Shown one piece after another: positions 1 to 11,279 of a stretch of 64,000 nt of DNA. The stretch spans positions 4,389,271-4,453,270 of the forward strand of contig CM026432.1 of assembly GCA_014871385.1 (NCBI GenBank), written 5' to 3'. A program made the translations under genes and the position numbers. The notes under the pieces are model-generated. The model ran no database searches. It was not told the DNA's origin and was given only the letters and a program-made list of their open reading frames with translations. This DNA is from Ceratodon purpureus (taxonomy: Eukaryota; Streptophyta; Bryopsida; Pseudoditrichales; Ditrichaceae). Numbering within the stretch: the first letter of the stretch is position 1; each line of letters begins with the position of its first letter.

Positions 1-377
1 CTCAGTGTCGTTGGAAGATTCAAGAAGATGGACTATATGTCTCTCAGTTCAGTCCTCCTCGAGGTTTAGGGTTTCTTTCTGCAGAAGGGCCAGTTGAAGA
101 GAAATCCATACATCTCGGGACTAATTGATTGACTTGGCGACTACTCTGTTTCAATACTTAATGAGCTTCACCACAAATTGATGCTGCTTTACAGACTGGT
201 AAATGGTGCTACAACAGTCAGAACACTTCCATCCCGTCTTCAGAGAGAAGCGGAAAATGAACGTACAACATGAGTTATTTTAAGAAAAGCTACACATCCA
301 CATTTTATTACGAAATAGACTCATGCAAGTTCATTCTCATAGCAACAAGGCAATTCCGCAAGGATGTATTTCTATAG

Positions 378-617
378 ATGCCTCCTGATGACCCAAATGA
401 TCCCATGATGTATATTGATTGCGCTTGGAAAGCAAATGACAGTGGTATTTTTCTAGATATAAGAGGCTGTAATCAAAACAGCCCTAAGTGGATAAAACAA
501 TTTGATTGGGTTACACGTCGTGAGCCAGTACTGGATGTGGAGGGCTGTCAGCCAACAGCCAATGTGGATAATAGAAATCCTAGCAAGCGTCCAAAACTGG
601 AAGACAATGGACTGTGA
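378..617 (+). CDS. Hypothetical 79-aa ORF (copy of 16471-16710)
   Basis: A short open frame from ATG to TGA, identical to the one in the full-length MULE. It encodes an acidic, Trp- and Asp-rich peptide ending in a basic patch (SKRPKLED) that could be a nuclear-localisation-like signal. I do not recognise a family. The ATG follows directly on a TATAG that could be a splice acceptor, so it may be the last exon of a small gene whose first exon is at 15892-16221 in the full copy. Its first exon is only partly inside the window here. Low confidence that it is expressed. Confidence 0.25.
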   Translation: MPPDDPNDPMMYIDCAWKANDSGIFLDIRGCNQNSPKWIKQFDWVTRREPVLDVEGCQPTANVDNRNPSKRPKLEDNGL

Positions 618-844
618 CTACTATGCACACTAAGGAAGTCATTAGAACATACATGTGCAACGTAACAAACACACCTACGCACGTACAGCAATTGAAGACA
701 GAAAAACCCTCGTGGTCGGTGTGATGTGGTCAAAAGCTTTTACCCTAATCATTAACCTCCAACAAAGGTGGGTCATTAGTAGACCTCCCTCTCAATGAGA
801 GTGCCGTAAAACTCCGATTGGTTTAGGGAGTCTGTAAAAAGGTT

Positions 845-1180
845 TGTTCGGGTCCGAGCACACTTAGGTGACTCCCTTCTAGACCCTGGAAAAGGTTTGT
901 TCGGGCCCGAGCACACTTAGGTGACTCCCTTCTAGACCGTGGAAAAGGTTTGTTCGAGCCCGAGCACACTTAGGTGACTCCCTTCCAGACCCTGGAAAAG
1001 GTTTGTTCGGGCCCGAGCACACTTAGGTGACTCCCTTCTAGACCCTGGAAAAGGTTTGTTCGGGCCCGAGCACACTTAGGTGACTCCCTTCCAGACCCTG
1101 GAAAAGGTTTGTTCGGGCCCGAACACACTTAGGTGACTCCCTCCTAAACCCTGTAAAAGGATTGTTCGGTCCCGAGCACA
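845..1180. repeat. 53-bp minisatellite with phased palindromes (left copy)
   Basis: Seven copies of a 53-bp unit, each with the 18-bp near-palindrome TGTTCGGGCCCGAGCACA. They start at 845, 898, 951, 1004, 1057, 1110 and 1163, exactly 53 bp apart. The rest of the unit (CTTAGGTGACTCCCTTC...) is also conserved, and first and last units are more diverged. It is identical to 16938-17273 in the full MULE. Confidence 0.9.
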
Positions 1181-1419
1181 CTTCCGTGACTCTTTCTTAA
1201 ACACGATTTATCGGACCTCCTCAGGAATTAAATAGTTCTTTACATTGCTTTCTTAACAGTTTCTACAATGCTTCTGCGTATTCAGAGCGAATTTCACACC
1301 AAAATGGAGAAATGGAATCCAGTGCTACTGCAAATTTTGAGTAGTGGCCCTTTTAGTCTCACTACTTCAACATTGAAATAAATAAAGGTTTAGGTGTGCA
1401 AACAACGATTCAGATATCA

Positions 1420-2489
1420 CTAGTTGTCCAAGTACTTCAGAAGGCCACTCTCCAGGACTTGCTTCACCTCGTTGAAGCTAAAACTAGGTGCATGAATGAA
1501 TGTATCCGACTCTGAGTCTAGAGCGCAAACTACACTGAACAAATAGTACAAGTGCTTGCAACTAGCCCACTGACCCCGCTTCCCAAGTGCCTGCATTGCC
1601 ATCTCCTTGAAATACGGGCAAGTGCAGGCAGGGTGTTGCGAAATCGTCAGGTAATACTGCTGTACCTTTGGAAGCTTCCCAGAGTCCAATGTGACGATGC
1701 ATCCCAGGGCTGGGGCTGGCAGCATGCACAACTTGCTCACCTTCGCATTCAACGACAAGGCAGAGGCACAATTATTGCTATGCTTCGTTGACGGGGCCTT
1801 CTTGTTCCGTCGGATAAGCTTTCCTGATCGCCGGGTAGGGAATTCATCCGGATTTGCCGGCGTAGGGTAGGCCGAGAAGTCCACTGCCGGTGCCCGGTCT
1901 TGAAAGAGTCTTCTTGGTGACATCTCCTTCTGCTGTGGGAGTCTAAAGCCTGCACTCTCTAGAGACAAGATCTCTTTCTTCGTGAGCTTGGTCCCAAGCT
2001 TCACGGGCCAAACCTCAGGTACCTTTGGCACCGATAAGACCCACTTCCGTCTACTACCCTTGACGCACCTGTCAATGTCGTCATTGCAGAAAAAGAACTG
2101 ATGAGTCTCTACTCTGTCTTTTTTGTAGTTCTTCATGGGGCCCGTGTATGTCGGCGCAGCAGTGCTCTTTCCGTTCTGCACAATCCGTGCAACGCATTTT
2201 TTCTCAGTCACGGCATGCTGGGCGAAGCAGGCCTTGGCGGATGTCTTAGGAAGTCGTGCAATGTGCCACTCGGAAGGGTTGCAGGCGCTCTCCTCAACTG
2301 AAGTGACGTGATGGTAGTGAACTGGAGGTGGAGAGTGGTTGGGGTGAAGGTCGGCTTGGTTCTCTTCGCTGCTTGTAGGGGACTCTGGTATTACCACAGT
2401 AGGAGGATAGTCGCTCTCCCGGCGTGCGGCTCGGGTCTGGACACGAGGTCTTGACACGCTGATCTTATCTGGCCGATGAGACTCCCGTT
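1420..2489 (-). pseudogene. MULE transposase 3' fragment with SWIM zinc finger
   Basis: The reading frame reproduces the C-terminal ~356 residues of the transposase encoded at 17513-21244. It includes the SWIM zinc-finger pattern (C-x-C...C-x-H, seen as ACTCPYF...WASCKHLYY) near the end. The upstream catalytic exon is missing. Beyond 2489 the frame runs on to 2586 only through unrelated sHSP intron sequence, so those extra residues are not real. The TAA stop is at 1420-1422. It cannot supply transposase activity. Confidence 0.85.
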
Positions 2490-3465
2490 TTTGAAGTCGG
2501 TTGGGCCTAGTTTTGAAATCTTTCCCGTGTTTTGTCACCGAATTGCTTGGGAGCGTGAAGTCGAGAAGTTTTGCTGTTGTATACATTGTCGAATGCGATA
2601 GCAGTGCTCCTTTCCAATGTCATTTTTCGGATGATCGTTTCCTCAAGTCGATTAGGCTTGTTTTCTGTATGATCGGTTATCGTTTTTGTTGCGTTTTCGC
2701 CAGAAGAGTGAGTGAAAATATCTTGACAAAATATGTTTGAGCAGAGATAGTTCTAGGCAGCGCAATCAGTAATGTACTTGTTGACGATCATTCTCGTGAA
2801 GTCTAATTATTCTATTTTTGAAGTGTTTACGGTTTGCTGCTCTCTATGTGTGAGAAGCTATACTTCTGCTTAGATAGCTTGTCGCAATGCCGTTAGTATC
2901 ATAGCCTCTTCGAATGTAGGTTTGTTGATGATCGCTTCCTCAAGAGGACTTTCAAGTTTGGTTTTGAGATTATTAGTGTGTTTGTTGCTGTCTTCCATGG
3001 TAGAGTGTGAATGATAGTTTCGAGGCAAAGTCTGTTCGAGTTTAGACCGTTGAACGCAATGAATTGCGTTTAACGGTCATTCGACATAATGCCAAGTTCA
3101 TTTTTAGGCATGAACAACAAGGTTTTGGTTTACCGGTTAGAGGAGGATTAGATTATATGATGCTAATTGAACCTATGAGGACGCCTCTGTACTTTGTGAG
3201 TCCTCCAGTCTTCCAGAAATTTTGCTGTCAATAGCTTCGGAATAATTGATTGCAGGAAGTTTTCTTGAAGTCGATTCAACTTCTGTTACTGTCTCCTTTC
3301 GAAGAGTACATGTGAAAACTTAGATTGTCTAACGCAATGCAATCAGTAGCAGTGCTTGTAGTACTATTTTCACTGCTGTTCGGAACGCATTGTCGCCTCA
3401 TTAGTTCCATCAAGTTGTTGCCTTCTTAGACTAAGTATTGACTCCGCCATGTTGAATGAACGCAG
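2490..3465 (+). other. sHSP copy A intron remainder (empty-site sequence)
   Basis: The sequence GTTTTTGAAGTCGGTTGGGCC at the junction reads straight through the MULE target site with a single copy of the 9-bp target GTCGGTTGG and no terminal repeat. From here to 3465 it matches 36236-37205 with one difference I could find (CAGAAG at 2701 against CGGAAG at 36441). It ends in the acceptor GAACGCAG at 3458-3465. Confidence 0.8.
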
Positions 3466-3723
3466 GTGCAACTCGAGAATGACAACGTGCTCGTCATTGG
3501 TGGAACTCGGAAACGCGAGGAACAGGACCCTCACGTGAAGTACATTCGCATGGAGCGCAACTCAGGCACATTCATGCGCAAATTCACTCTCCCTCAGAAC
3601 TCCAACTTGGACAAGATTGGGGCCTCTTGCGTGGACGGCGTGCTAACTGTCACCGTGCCCAAGGTTCCTCCTCCCCAGCCGGCCAAGCCAAGAACCATTG
3701 AGGTGACCATGGGAGGTCAATAG
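3466..3723 (+). CDS. Class II small heat-shock protein, exon 2 (copy A, partial)
   Basis: This exon encodes the last 85 residues of a cytosolic class II sHSP, an ATP-independent chaperone that holds unfolding proteins. It contains most of the alpha-crystallin domain: [31 protein letters not shown], then the beta9 [10 protein letters not shown] strand, then the class-typical Pro-rich C-terminal extension ending TIEVTMGGQ. It follows a consensus acceptor at 3465. Exon 1 is not in the window and by analogy with copy B should lie upstream of position 1. Coding sequence is nearly identical to copy B, with a few substitutions in the last 80 bases and divergence after the stop. Whether copy A is functional cannot be judged without exon 1. 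Confidence 0.85.
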   Translation: MQLENDNVLVIGGTRKREEQDPHVKYIRMERNSGTFMRKFTLPQNSNLDKIGASCVDGVLTVTVPKVPPPQPAKPRTIEVTMGGQ

Positions 3724-4812
3724 ATGCGGGAGCTTCTGTTATGGTATGGTATCCTAGATGATAAGAATGCAATCCCTCCATCTTGCTGTGGTCTAGTAGC
3801 TGGCGCCCTTCCTTTTACAATATTGGGCGGCGAGAAGCTAGAAGTTTCTCAATCAGTTTGTAAAGAGGTATTAGTACAGTACGCATAATTGTGCTGAGGT
3901 GTCAAATTGTGTTACATAATATGATGTAGCATGTGAGTAGCCGGCTGTGGAGTGTGGAGCTAGTTTTTGTAGGTTCTTTACTCCATGGACCTCGATGAAA
4001 ATTGATAATCTAACTAAAACATTTTTGAGTTTAAACGTCCAGTTTGCCATTTGTGTTATGAACGTTCACTTTCCCTCTGATGACAACATTTGATCAAAAG
4101 TTGAGTTGCGTTATTCTTCAATTGTTGATTTGTACTGTGTTTCTACCTATCAACGAGTTGTTGCCCTAAAGAGGCATTGCCCAATTACTACAATTAGTTA
4201 ATCAAAGTTGGTACTAAACATGATGTACATGTAAGCTAATGTAACGTATTCATCCTGTATTAGTTCTCCTATTACAAATAAGAATATTCCTTTTCCACAA
4301 ATATGCAGAATAATAGGAATATCAGAACCATTTCAGTCTCTGTACAGTGAGGAAATATTGATATACATGAAATGGAGAAATTATTCAGATATGTTGCAAT
4401 ATTCAAACATTTGTAACAACTCACTTTAATGGGGAAAAGAGCAGATCGAAGCAAATTCAATATTAACTACTTTAAAAAATTAATGATCTACTAGATTGTA
4501 ACAAAATCTTCCCCGCAATTCACTTCCTTAAATGCAAAAGTAAATTGTCTACAAATGATTCATAAAATTTCCTTTTTAAAACAAAATCTCAACTCCTCCC
4601 GAATGCCAGTCTTTCACATCAAAATACGCTCACGCTACACTTCTTTCGAAGAATGAAACACTGAAACCCGTGTAAGCTGAAGTGAAAAACTACAAAACAT
4701 ATACTACCATAGCAGATAATAAACTCACTTCAAGACCAAAATTTATTACAGCCAGCACATGAATTAAAGACCTTTGCGGGAATATCATTTTATTTTTGGT
4801 AAACAGTATCGC
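3724..4812. other. 3' flank of sHSP copy A, AT-rich, no gene seen
   Basis: Non-coding sequence. A short stretch near 3925-3945 (GATGTAGCATGTGAGTA) is shared with the 3' flank of copy B near 37696, which shows the two genes are tandem paralogues with otherwise diverged 3' ends. From about 4000 onward it is AT-rich with no convincing ORF or RNA gene. Confidence 0.6.
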
Positions 4813-6502
4813 AAGGCATACTTGTAGTGGCCAAAGTGATTTTTCCTACTCCTCAGTAACTCCAAAATTTTGATACACCCTTCAACTACCCTTGCCTTCA
4901 ACTACCCTTGGAATTTTTAATGCAACTAACTACCAGTCCAACATGATTATCCAAAACAAAATTCTTACACAGTGGAAGATTTTCATTCTATAACGAGCCA
5001 AATTTTTCTCATCTTTTTCGGTCAAGCTGAAAAAAACTTTTTCTTTATTGCATAAAAGATAGAGATTTTGTTCTCTTTTTCCCTTCTTTTTTCCCCTCTA
5101 AGAATAGACATAAACCTTTGTTTTGACCACATGGATTTGTATTCTACCAAAAAATGATATATCAAAAAAACAAAATGAGTATTAGCAATAACATGAACCC
5201 ATGTTCCTTATAAAAACTTTTTGATAATGCTACACTTCTTTGTTGAATCTAGAATTTGTGCACAAGTAACTAACATCATTCACATCATATAAGTACAAAT
5301 TACCTCCAACTTGTATAGAGCAAAACATTTACACAAAGAAAAGTCAAAGTTTGTTGGTCCTGTTTGGAAAGGATTAAAAAAAACCGGTGTTTCTTATCTC
5401 AAACACTATCTTCTTCTACTCGACGTCGGCAAATGTACTGAAACTTTTTGTGCATAATCTTCTAGAAGTCTTAAGTCAGGTCCTATGGTTAGAGATGTTA
5501 AGAAAGCTTTAGTTTTGGATTGTTCACTCTTGCTTCAAAAATGAAAGATTTTAAAGTGTTTTTGGTGAGGAATGGTTAGAGCCGGTTAGGAAATAATCAA
5601 CTCCAACATATTAGTATGACAATAAAACCAAAGAAGGCAAGGGTCATTCAAAAGTTAAAACATGAATATAAATGGTAAAGATAGGGTTTGAAATGAATAT
5701 AAATGTGAAACATTATGTAAATCACACAACACTTCAAAGTATGACTTTCAAAATAAAATAAGAATGAAACATGAATCTCAACATTCCCATTTTAGACATA
5801 TTCAATGTTGGCCTAAGGTTCTTTGGTTGAGAGGTATACATCATTGCCGTGAATGTCTACTAATTTTGTAAGGTTTCCCAAAAAATCTTGAATGGCCGAA
5901 AGTAGGCAAGTTTTTTTGCAACCATTTTGACTCCCAACCAAAACAACACATATTGAACATAGATTTCACTTTTTTTCTTTTACTCTTTGATTGGTTTTTT
6001 TTTTCCCACATGTTAATCATTGTACCTCATTTGATAACATACTTGAATTTTCTCTAGTTTGGGAAGGGAATATCTTGGGTGAGTGTAATTTCAATCAAAC
6101 ATTGTGGTAAACTTGGGCCTATACTTGTTTTCGCGGCCCTCCAAATTTAAGAAAATTTTGAGGAACCAATAGATGAAGGTAACAAGAATGTGCATCACGT
6201 AAACATGAAAATCTACGGTGGGAATCAGGCATATCTATAACACACATCTTACAAATTTACAACTTATTCATGTGGTGTCCAAAAAATGTGTCTTAAAGTG
6301 CAATGGAATTCTCTTTCTCTTGGTGATGGGATGTAATAAAAAAATGATATAGTTTTATTAGTGGTAATGGATGGAAATGAACAAATTTAGCTGATTGGAG
6401 ATTGGTACTAGGTTGCTGCACGGGCTGAGTTGGCATCCGGGTTTCGGGGGTTCTCTCGAGATCATCCATCTCAGCAAGGATATCACCCTGGTATCGGTGG
6501 GT

Positions 6503-6576
6503 GTCTGGTTGGTGTAGTCGGTTATCACGCTAGTCTCACACACTAGAGGTCCCCAGTTCGAACCTGGGATCAGACA
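6503..6576 (+). tRNA. tRNA-Val (anticodon CAC)
   Basis: The acceptor stem GTCTGGT pairs with ATCAGAC, followed by discriminator A. The anticodon stem CTAGT/ACTAG closes the loop CTCACAC, giving anticodon CAC. The T arm is CCCAGTTCGAACCTGGG. There is no intron and no encoded CCA. The B box GTTCGAACC is intact, so it could be transcribed by Pol III. It lies 21 bp upstream of tRNA-Arg in the same orientation. Confidence 0.88.
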
Positions 6577-6597
6577 ATTTGCATTGCAAACCCTAAT

Positions 6598-6670
6598 GCG
6601 CCTGTAGCTCAGTGGATAGAGCGTCTGTTTCCTAAGCAGAAAGTCGTAGGTTCGACCCCTACCTGGCGCG
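6598..6670 (+). tRNA. tRNA-Arg (anticodon CCT)
   Basis: The cloverleaf starts GCGCCTG and ends CTGGCGC plus discriminator G, with one T-T mismatch at the sixth acceptor pair. The anticodon stem TCTGT/GCAGA encloses TTCCTAA, so the anticodon is CCT (reads AGG). The T arm GTAGG-TTCGACC-CCTAC is perfect. There is no intron. Confidence 0.88.
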
Positions 6671-7775
6671 AGCTGATTGGAGGAAAATTAAATATTCTAT
6701 TCTTGGTGATTTGAAATTCACTGATGCAATGTTTTAAAAAAAAATCATACTACTTGCAAGTTCCACAATCTTCCCTTGCAAGCATGTTTATATTGCTTGA
6801 TCTTTATTCACCAAGGTTTGGATGTACTAGAATTCCTAAATGGTTTAGGACAAAGCATTTTCTATCATAATTTTATGGAATAGAATATGGAATTCAAAGG
6901 GCTTTGTAGTAAAAAAGCGTCCACACGAGCACTTATTAATGATTTAGGACAAGACATCCTAGGATGGAGTTTTATTGTGGAATATTATGTCTAAAATTTT
7001 GATTTATAGATTGTCCTATTAGTAAAAAAATGCTACTATAGTCTATTTTGTTGTACTTATCATAAAGTAGCATAATCTATGCAGTATATTTCATGAACTA
7101 TTTTTTTGCCTACCAACAGAAGTGGTCTTATGACTTGATTTCTAATTTTATCCCCCTTCCACCTTCATCTTATTTTTTCTTCTCTTTTCTCTTTTCTTCC
7201 TTATCTATCTTTATGTATGAAGTTGGTTCATACAAAATTTGATGCTTGACAAAACAAAACTGCCATGCAAAGGTACTAGATATCATTTAAGCCCCATCAA
7301 TAGGCTTTCAAAATATGGAATCGTTTATCACCTTTGATGAAAAATACCAAGGATATACTCTCTCCACTCTTATATTTAGAAATCAAAATCAAACTCAAAA
7401 CACCATATGTAGAACCTAGATTTTAATTAAGTTGTTTTTAAGATTGTTTTATACATACTCCACATCAAATCAGTAAAAGAAAACTTCTACTCAAAAATTA
7501 ACATACCAAATTTTTATTTCTAACTTGTTTCTAAGTTTTAGAGGATTATTATTATTTTTTTAATTTGTGATTCTGATTCTGATTCCACTCCATTCGATTG
7601 AATATGAGGTCAATGTATTTGCCTCCTCAAAAAGTCGTCATAGAAAAACCAACAATTGGGCGTCTTTTGAGGGTAAACGCAATGACTGCCCTTGCCACAA
7701 TTTACATCAAAATCTTTGCTTTACTGAAGTAGACTGCAATTCAATGGGCGTAGGACTACAACACAATGGGCGTAG

Positions 7776-8182
7776 GTAGGAAATCAATGCACTGAAGAGT
7801 TCTTTGAGTTGGGTAGAAAATCAATGCACTGAAGAGTTCTTTGAGTTGGGTAGGAAATCAATGCACTGAAGAGTTCTTTGAGTTGGGTAGGAAATCAATG
7901 CACTGAAGAGTTCTTTGAGTTGGGTAGGAAATCAATGCACTGAAGAGTTCTTTGAGTTGGGTAGGAAATCAATGCACTGAAGAGTTCTTTGAGTTGGGTA
8001 GGAAATCAATGCACTGAAGAGTTCTTTGAGTTGGGTAGGAAATCAATGCACTGAAGAGTTCTTTGAGTTGGGTAGGAAATCAATGCACTGAAGAGTTCTT
8101 TGAGTTGGGTAGGAAATCAATGCACTGAAGAGTTCTTTGAGTTAGGTAGGAAATCAATGCACTGAAGAGTTCTTTGAGTTTA
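7776..8182 (+). repeat. 37-bp tandem array, 11 copies (left arm)
   Basis: Unit GTAGGAAATCAATGCACTGA... of exactly 37 bp, starting at 7776 and repeating to 8182. Units are almost identical, with rare single-base variants (AGAAAAT in unit 2, GTTAGG before unit 11). There are no unique spacers. The mirror array in the right arm has 8 copies. Confidence 0.95.
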
Positions 8183-8249
8183 ATAAAGATTGCTATGAGA
8201 GGAAAATCATTACCAAACTAATATATGGGGGCAAGGCACTAATGAAGAA

Positions 8250-8600
8250 GGAGAGTATATTTCTTTAGGTTCAACAATACTACCTGGAGCTTTCTACAGC
8301 CAAGACATTAGCTAATATGATCCAACCAAAACTCTTCATGATCATTCAATCCATCAAAACCGGGTTTATCAAGGACCTGAGCATATCGGATAATGTACTC
8401 TTCGCTATGACGCCATTGAATGGACGAGAAAGAATAAGCAAGACCTTGTCATTTCCGTTCTTGATTTTGAAAAAGCGTATGCCTGAATCAATTGGACCTT
8501 TCTTGAATCCTCTATGCACAAGCTTAGATTTTCCGAAACTCAGATTAGATGTATGTTGTTACTCTACGCTCATTTTAGCTCCTTTGGTTATAGCTCACCT
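8250..8600 (+). pseudogene. LINE reverse-transcriptase remnant
   Basis: Translation gives a non-LTR retrotransposon RT signature: AKTLANMIQPKL...KTGFIKDLSISDNVLFAM, then, after a frame change, EWTRKNKQDLVISVLDFEKAY (8421 onward) with an in-frame TGA, then INWTFLESSMHKLRF. The DFEKAYD-type block of plant L1-like RTs is recognisable although the key Asp after AY has been lost. The fragment straddles the inner end of the left palindrome arm and continues into the spacer. It is dead: at least one frameshift, one stop, and both ends missing. Confidence 0.7.
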
Positions 8601-9455
8601 TTTACATTAAGTGCTTGAATTACATCGTTCATAAAGTGCCAAATGTTATGTTTTTTAGTGCGGTCGTAGAGAGTATGAACGTTTACAAATTTTGTCATCA
8701 AATTTTTAGATACCTTGTATTATGTGTATACCTTTGACAGATGAGGATTGGTTGCATGAGTTTCTTTGTACTCCAAAGGCATGTTTTAGTTGGCACGGAA
8801 TTTGTGGGTTGGAGTAAAAGTGCTGAAAAAGTCTCTCATATTGGGTTTTGACTTTGGCCTTTTCTGCAGCGTCTCAAACACATGCCTATGCTACCAGTAT
8901 GACCTTTAAAGGTGATCCTTGTGGTTATACTTTTGTAGCAGTGAGCAGCAAGTGTTCACTAGGCAACTCCTCTCTGTCACATCAATATTGTAGCTCAGGG
9001 ATCTGGGGCTGAATAAGAGTCTTTTCGTGCTGTCTACATGATGTGGGGGTGTGTAACAACATCTTTGCCTTAGACACTTGGGTTTCTACAGATTCGTCAA
9101 AGATCTTTAGACAACCTTTTGGTGTTGAGATCACCACCATTTTCTATGCCATTCTTGCATGCTCCATTTTGTTCGCTTTTTCATGCTATACAAAGTTTTG
9201 CATTAGCGTGCAAACTTTAAGAAGGATACTCCTACTAAGTCACAACATGAGGCTAAATACCCTATACTAGCCAAGGTTCTTTGGACCAAGAACCTTGGTT
9301 GAAAATGATAGTTCCTTTTTTATCCAAAGATTAACTTTGGACTGCACCTAGAAGAGTACTTTGGAACCTTAATCCTCCTACAAATATTCTTCCAAATAAG
9401 GTAACCCATATATCATGCTAATTTTGGTTTCCTAAGCCGCTTCATATATATGTAA
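8512..9455. other. Palindrome spacer, no intact gene
   Basis: Unique 944-bp spacer between the arms. Its first ~90 bp continue the LINE RT fragment. The remainder has only short open frames (for example 9043-9270), none with a motif I recognise. It is probably degraded transposon sequence. Confidence 0.6.
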
Positions 9456-9784
9456 AGGATTCAAGAAAGGTCCAATTGATTCGGGCATACGCTTTTTCAA
9501 AATCAAGAACGGAAATGACAAGGTCTTGCTTATTCTTTCTCGTCCATTCAATGGCGTCATAGCGAAGAGTACATTATCCGATATGCTCAGGTCCTTGATA
9601 AACCCGGTTTTGATGGATTGAATGATCATGAAGAGTTTTGGTTGGATCATATTAGCTAATGTCTTGGCTGTAGAAAGCTCCAGGTAGTATTGTTGAACCT
9701 AAACAAATATACTCTCCTTCTTCATTAGTGCCTTGCCCCCATCTATTAGTTTGGTAATGATTTTCCTCTCATAGCAATCTTTAT

Positions 9785-10080
9785 TAAACTCAAAGAACTC
9801 TTCAGTGCATTGATTTCCTACCCAACTCAAAGAACTCTTCAGTGCATTGATTTCCTACCCAACTCAAAGAACTCTTTAGTGCATTGATTTCCTACCCAAC
9901 TCAAAGAACTCTTCAGTGCATTGATTTCCTACCCAACTCAAAGAACTCTTCAGTGCATTGATTTCCTACCCAACTCAAAGAACTCTTCAGTGCATTGATT
10001 TCCTACCCAACTCAAAGAACTCTTCAGTGCATTGATTTTCTACCCAACTCAAAGAACTCTTCAGTGCATTGATTTCCTAC
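9785..10080 (-). repeat. 37-bp tandem array, 8 copies (right arm)
   Basis: Reverse-complement of the left array with 8 units (296 bp). One unit carries CTTTAGTGC instead of CTTCAGTGC. The copy-number difference of three units accounts for the whole 111-bp offset between the inner and outer halves of the palindrome. Confidence 0.95.
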
Positions 10081-11185
10081 CTACGCCCATTGTGTTGTAG
10101 TCCTACGCCCATTGAATTGCAGTCTACTTCAGTAAAGCAAAGATTTTGATGTAAATTGTGGCAAGGGCAGTCATTGCGTTTACCCTCAAAAGACGCCCAA
10201 TTGTTGGTTTTTCTATGACGACTTTTTGAGGAGGCAAATACATTGACCTCATATTCAATCGAATGGAGTGGAATCAGAATCAGAATCACAAATTAAAAAA
10301 ATAATAATAATCCTCTAAAACTTAGAAACAAGTTAGAAATAAAAATTTGGTATGTTAATTTTTGAGTAGAAGTTTTCTTTTACTGATTTGATGTGGAGTA
10401 TGTATAAAACAATCTTAAAAACAACTTAATTAAAATCTAGGTTCTACATATGGTGTTTTGAGTTTGATTTTGATTTCTAAATATAAGAGTGGAGAGAGTA
10501 TATCCTTGGTATTTTTCATCAAAGGTGATAAACGATTCCATATTTTGAAAGCCTATTGATGGGGCTTAAATGATATCTAGTACCTTTGCATGGCAGTTTT
10601 GTTTTGTCAAGCATCAAATTTTGTATGAACCAACTTCATACATAAAGATAGATAAGGAAGAAAAGAGAAAAGAGAAGAAAAAATAAGATGAAGGTGGAAG
10701 GGGGATAAAATTAGAAATCAAGTCATAAGACCACTTCTGTTGGTAGGCAAAAAAATAGTTCATGAAATATACTGCATAGATTATGCTACTTTATGATAAG
10801 TACAACAAAATAGACTATAGTAGCATTTTTTTACTAATAGGACAATCTATAAATCAAAATTTTAGACATAATATTCCACAATAAAACTCCATCCTAGGAT
10901 GTCTTGTCCTAAATCATTAATAAGTGCTCGTGTGGACGCTTTTTTACTACAAAGCCCTTTGAATTCCATATTCTATTCCATAAAATTATGATAGAAAATG
11001 CTTTGTCCTAAACCATTTAGGAATTCTAGTACATCCAAACCTTGGTGAATAAAGATCAAGCAATATAAACATGCTTGCAAGGGAAGATTGTGGAACTTGC
11101 AAGTAGTATGATTTTTTTTTAAAACATTGCATCAGTGAATTTCAAATCACCAAGAATAGAATATTTAATTTTCCTCCAATCAGCT

Positions 11186-11258
11186 CGCGCCAGGTAGGGG
11201 TCGAACCTACGACTTTCTGCTTAGGAAACAGACGCTCTATCCACTGAGCTACAGGCGC
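11186..11258 (-). tRNA. tRNA-Arg (anticodon CCT), mirrored copy
   Basis: Exact reverse-complement counterpart of 6598-6670, with the same anticodon loop TTCCTAA and intact T arm. No substitution seen. Confidence 0.88.
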
Positions 11259-11279
11259 ATTAGGGTTTGCAATGCAAAT

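Larger units (their letters stand above)
1..2489. mobile_element. Truncated MULE copy (left part only) in the intron of sHSP copy A
   Basis: This stretch appears identical, by eye, to 16094-18582, which lies inside the full-length MULE at 15063-36235 (constant offset 16093). It contains the same hypothetical ORF, the 53-bp array and the C-terminal SWIM exon of the transposase. The identity stops abruptly after 2489. From there the sequence is sHSP intron sequence identical to that flanking the full element. The left terminus of this copy, and presumably exon 1 of sHSP copy A, lie upstream of the window. The copy has lost the rest of the transposase gene, the whole methyltransferase gene and the right terminus, so it is non-autonomous. 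Confidence 0.85.
4813..8511 (+). repeat. Left arm of large inverted repeat (palindrome)
   Basis: Position x in this arm pairs with 17856-x in the right arm (outside the 37-bp array) or 17967-x (inside it). The outer end starts at AAGGCATACTTGTAGTGG (4813), and homology ends inward at GAATCCT (8511). I saw a few substitutions and a difference of three 37-bp units, so the arms are slightly diverged and not an exact mirror. Apart from two tRNA genes, the tandem array and a LINE remnant the arm is AT-rich and non-coding. Confidence 0.9.

Noticed and set aside
1420..2586. 388-aa open frame as an intact gene
   Set aside because: Only 1420-2489 is transposase sequence; the remainder is sHSP intron read in frame. 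The catalytic exon is missing.
6358..6543. 61-aa frame (and its mirror at 11313-11498)
   Set aside because: It overlaps the tRNA-Val gene antisense and has no coding character.
7776..8182. 37-bp array as a CRISPR array
   Set aside because: Units are directly adjacent with no unique spacers, and the genome is eukaryotic.
9043..9270. 75-aa frame in the palindrome spacer
   Set aside because: No recognisable domain or homologous context; likely degraded repeat.
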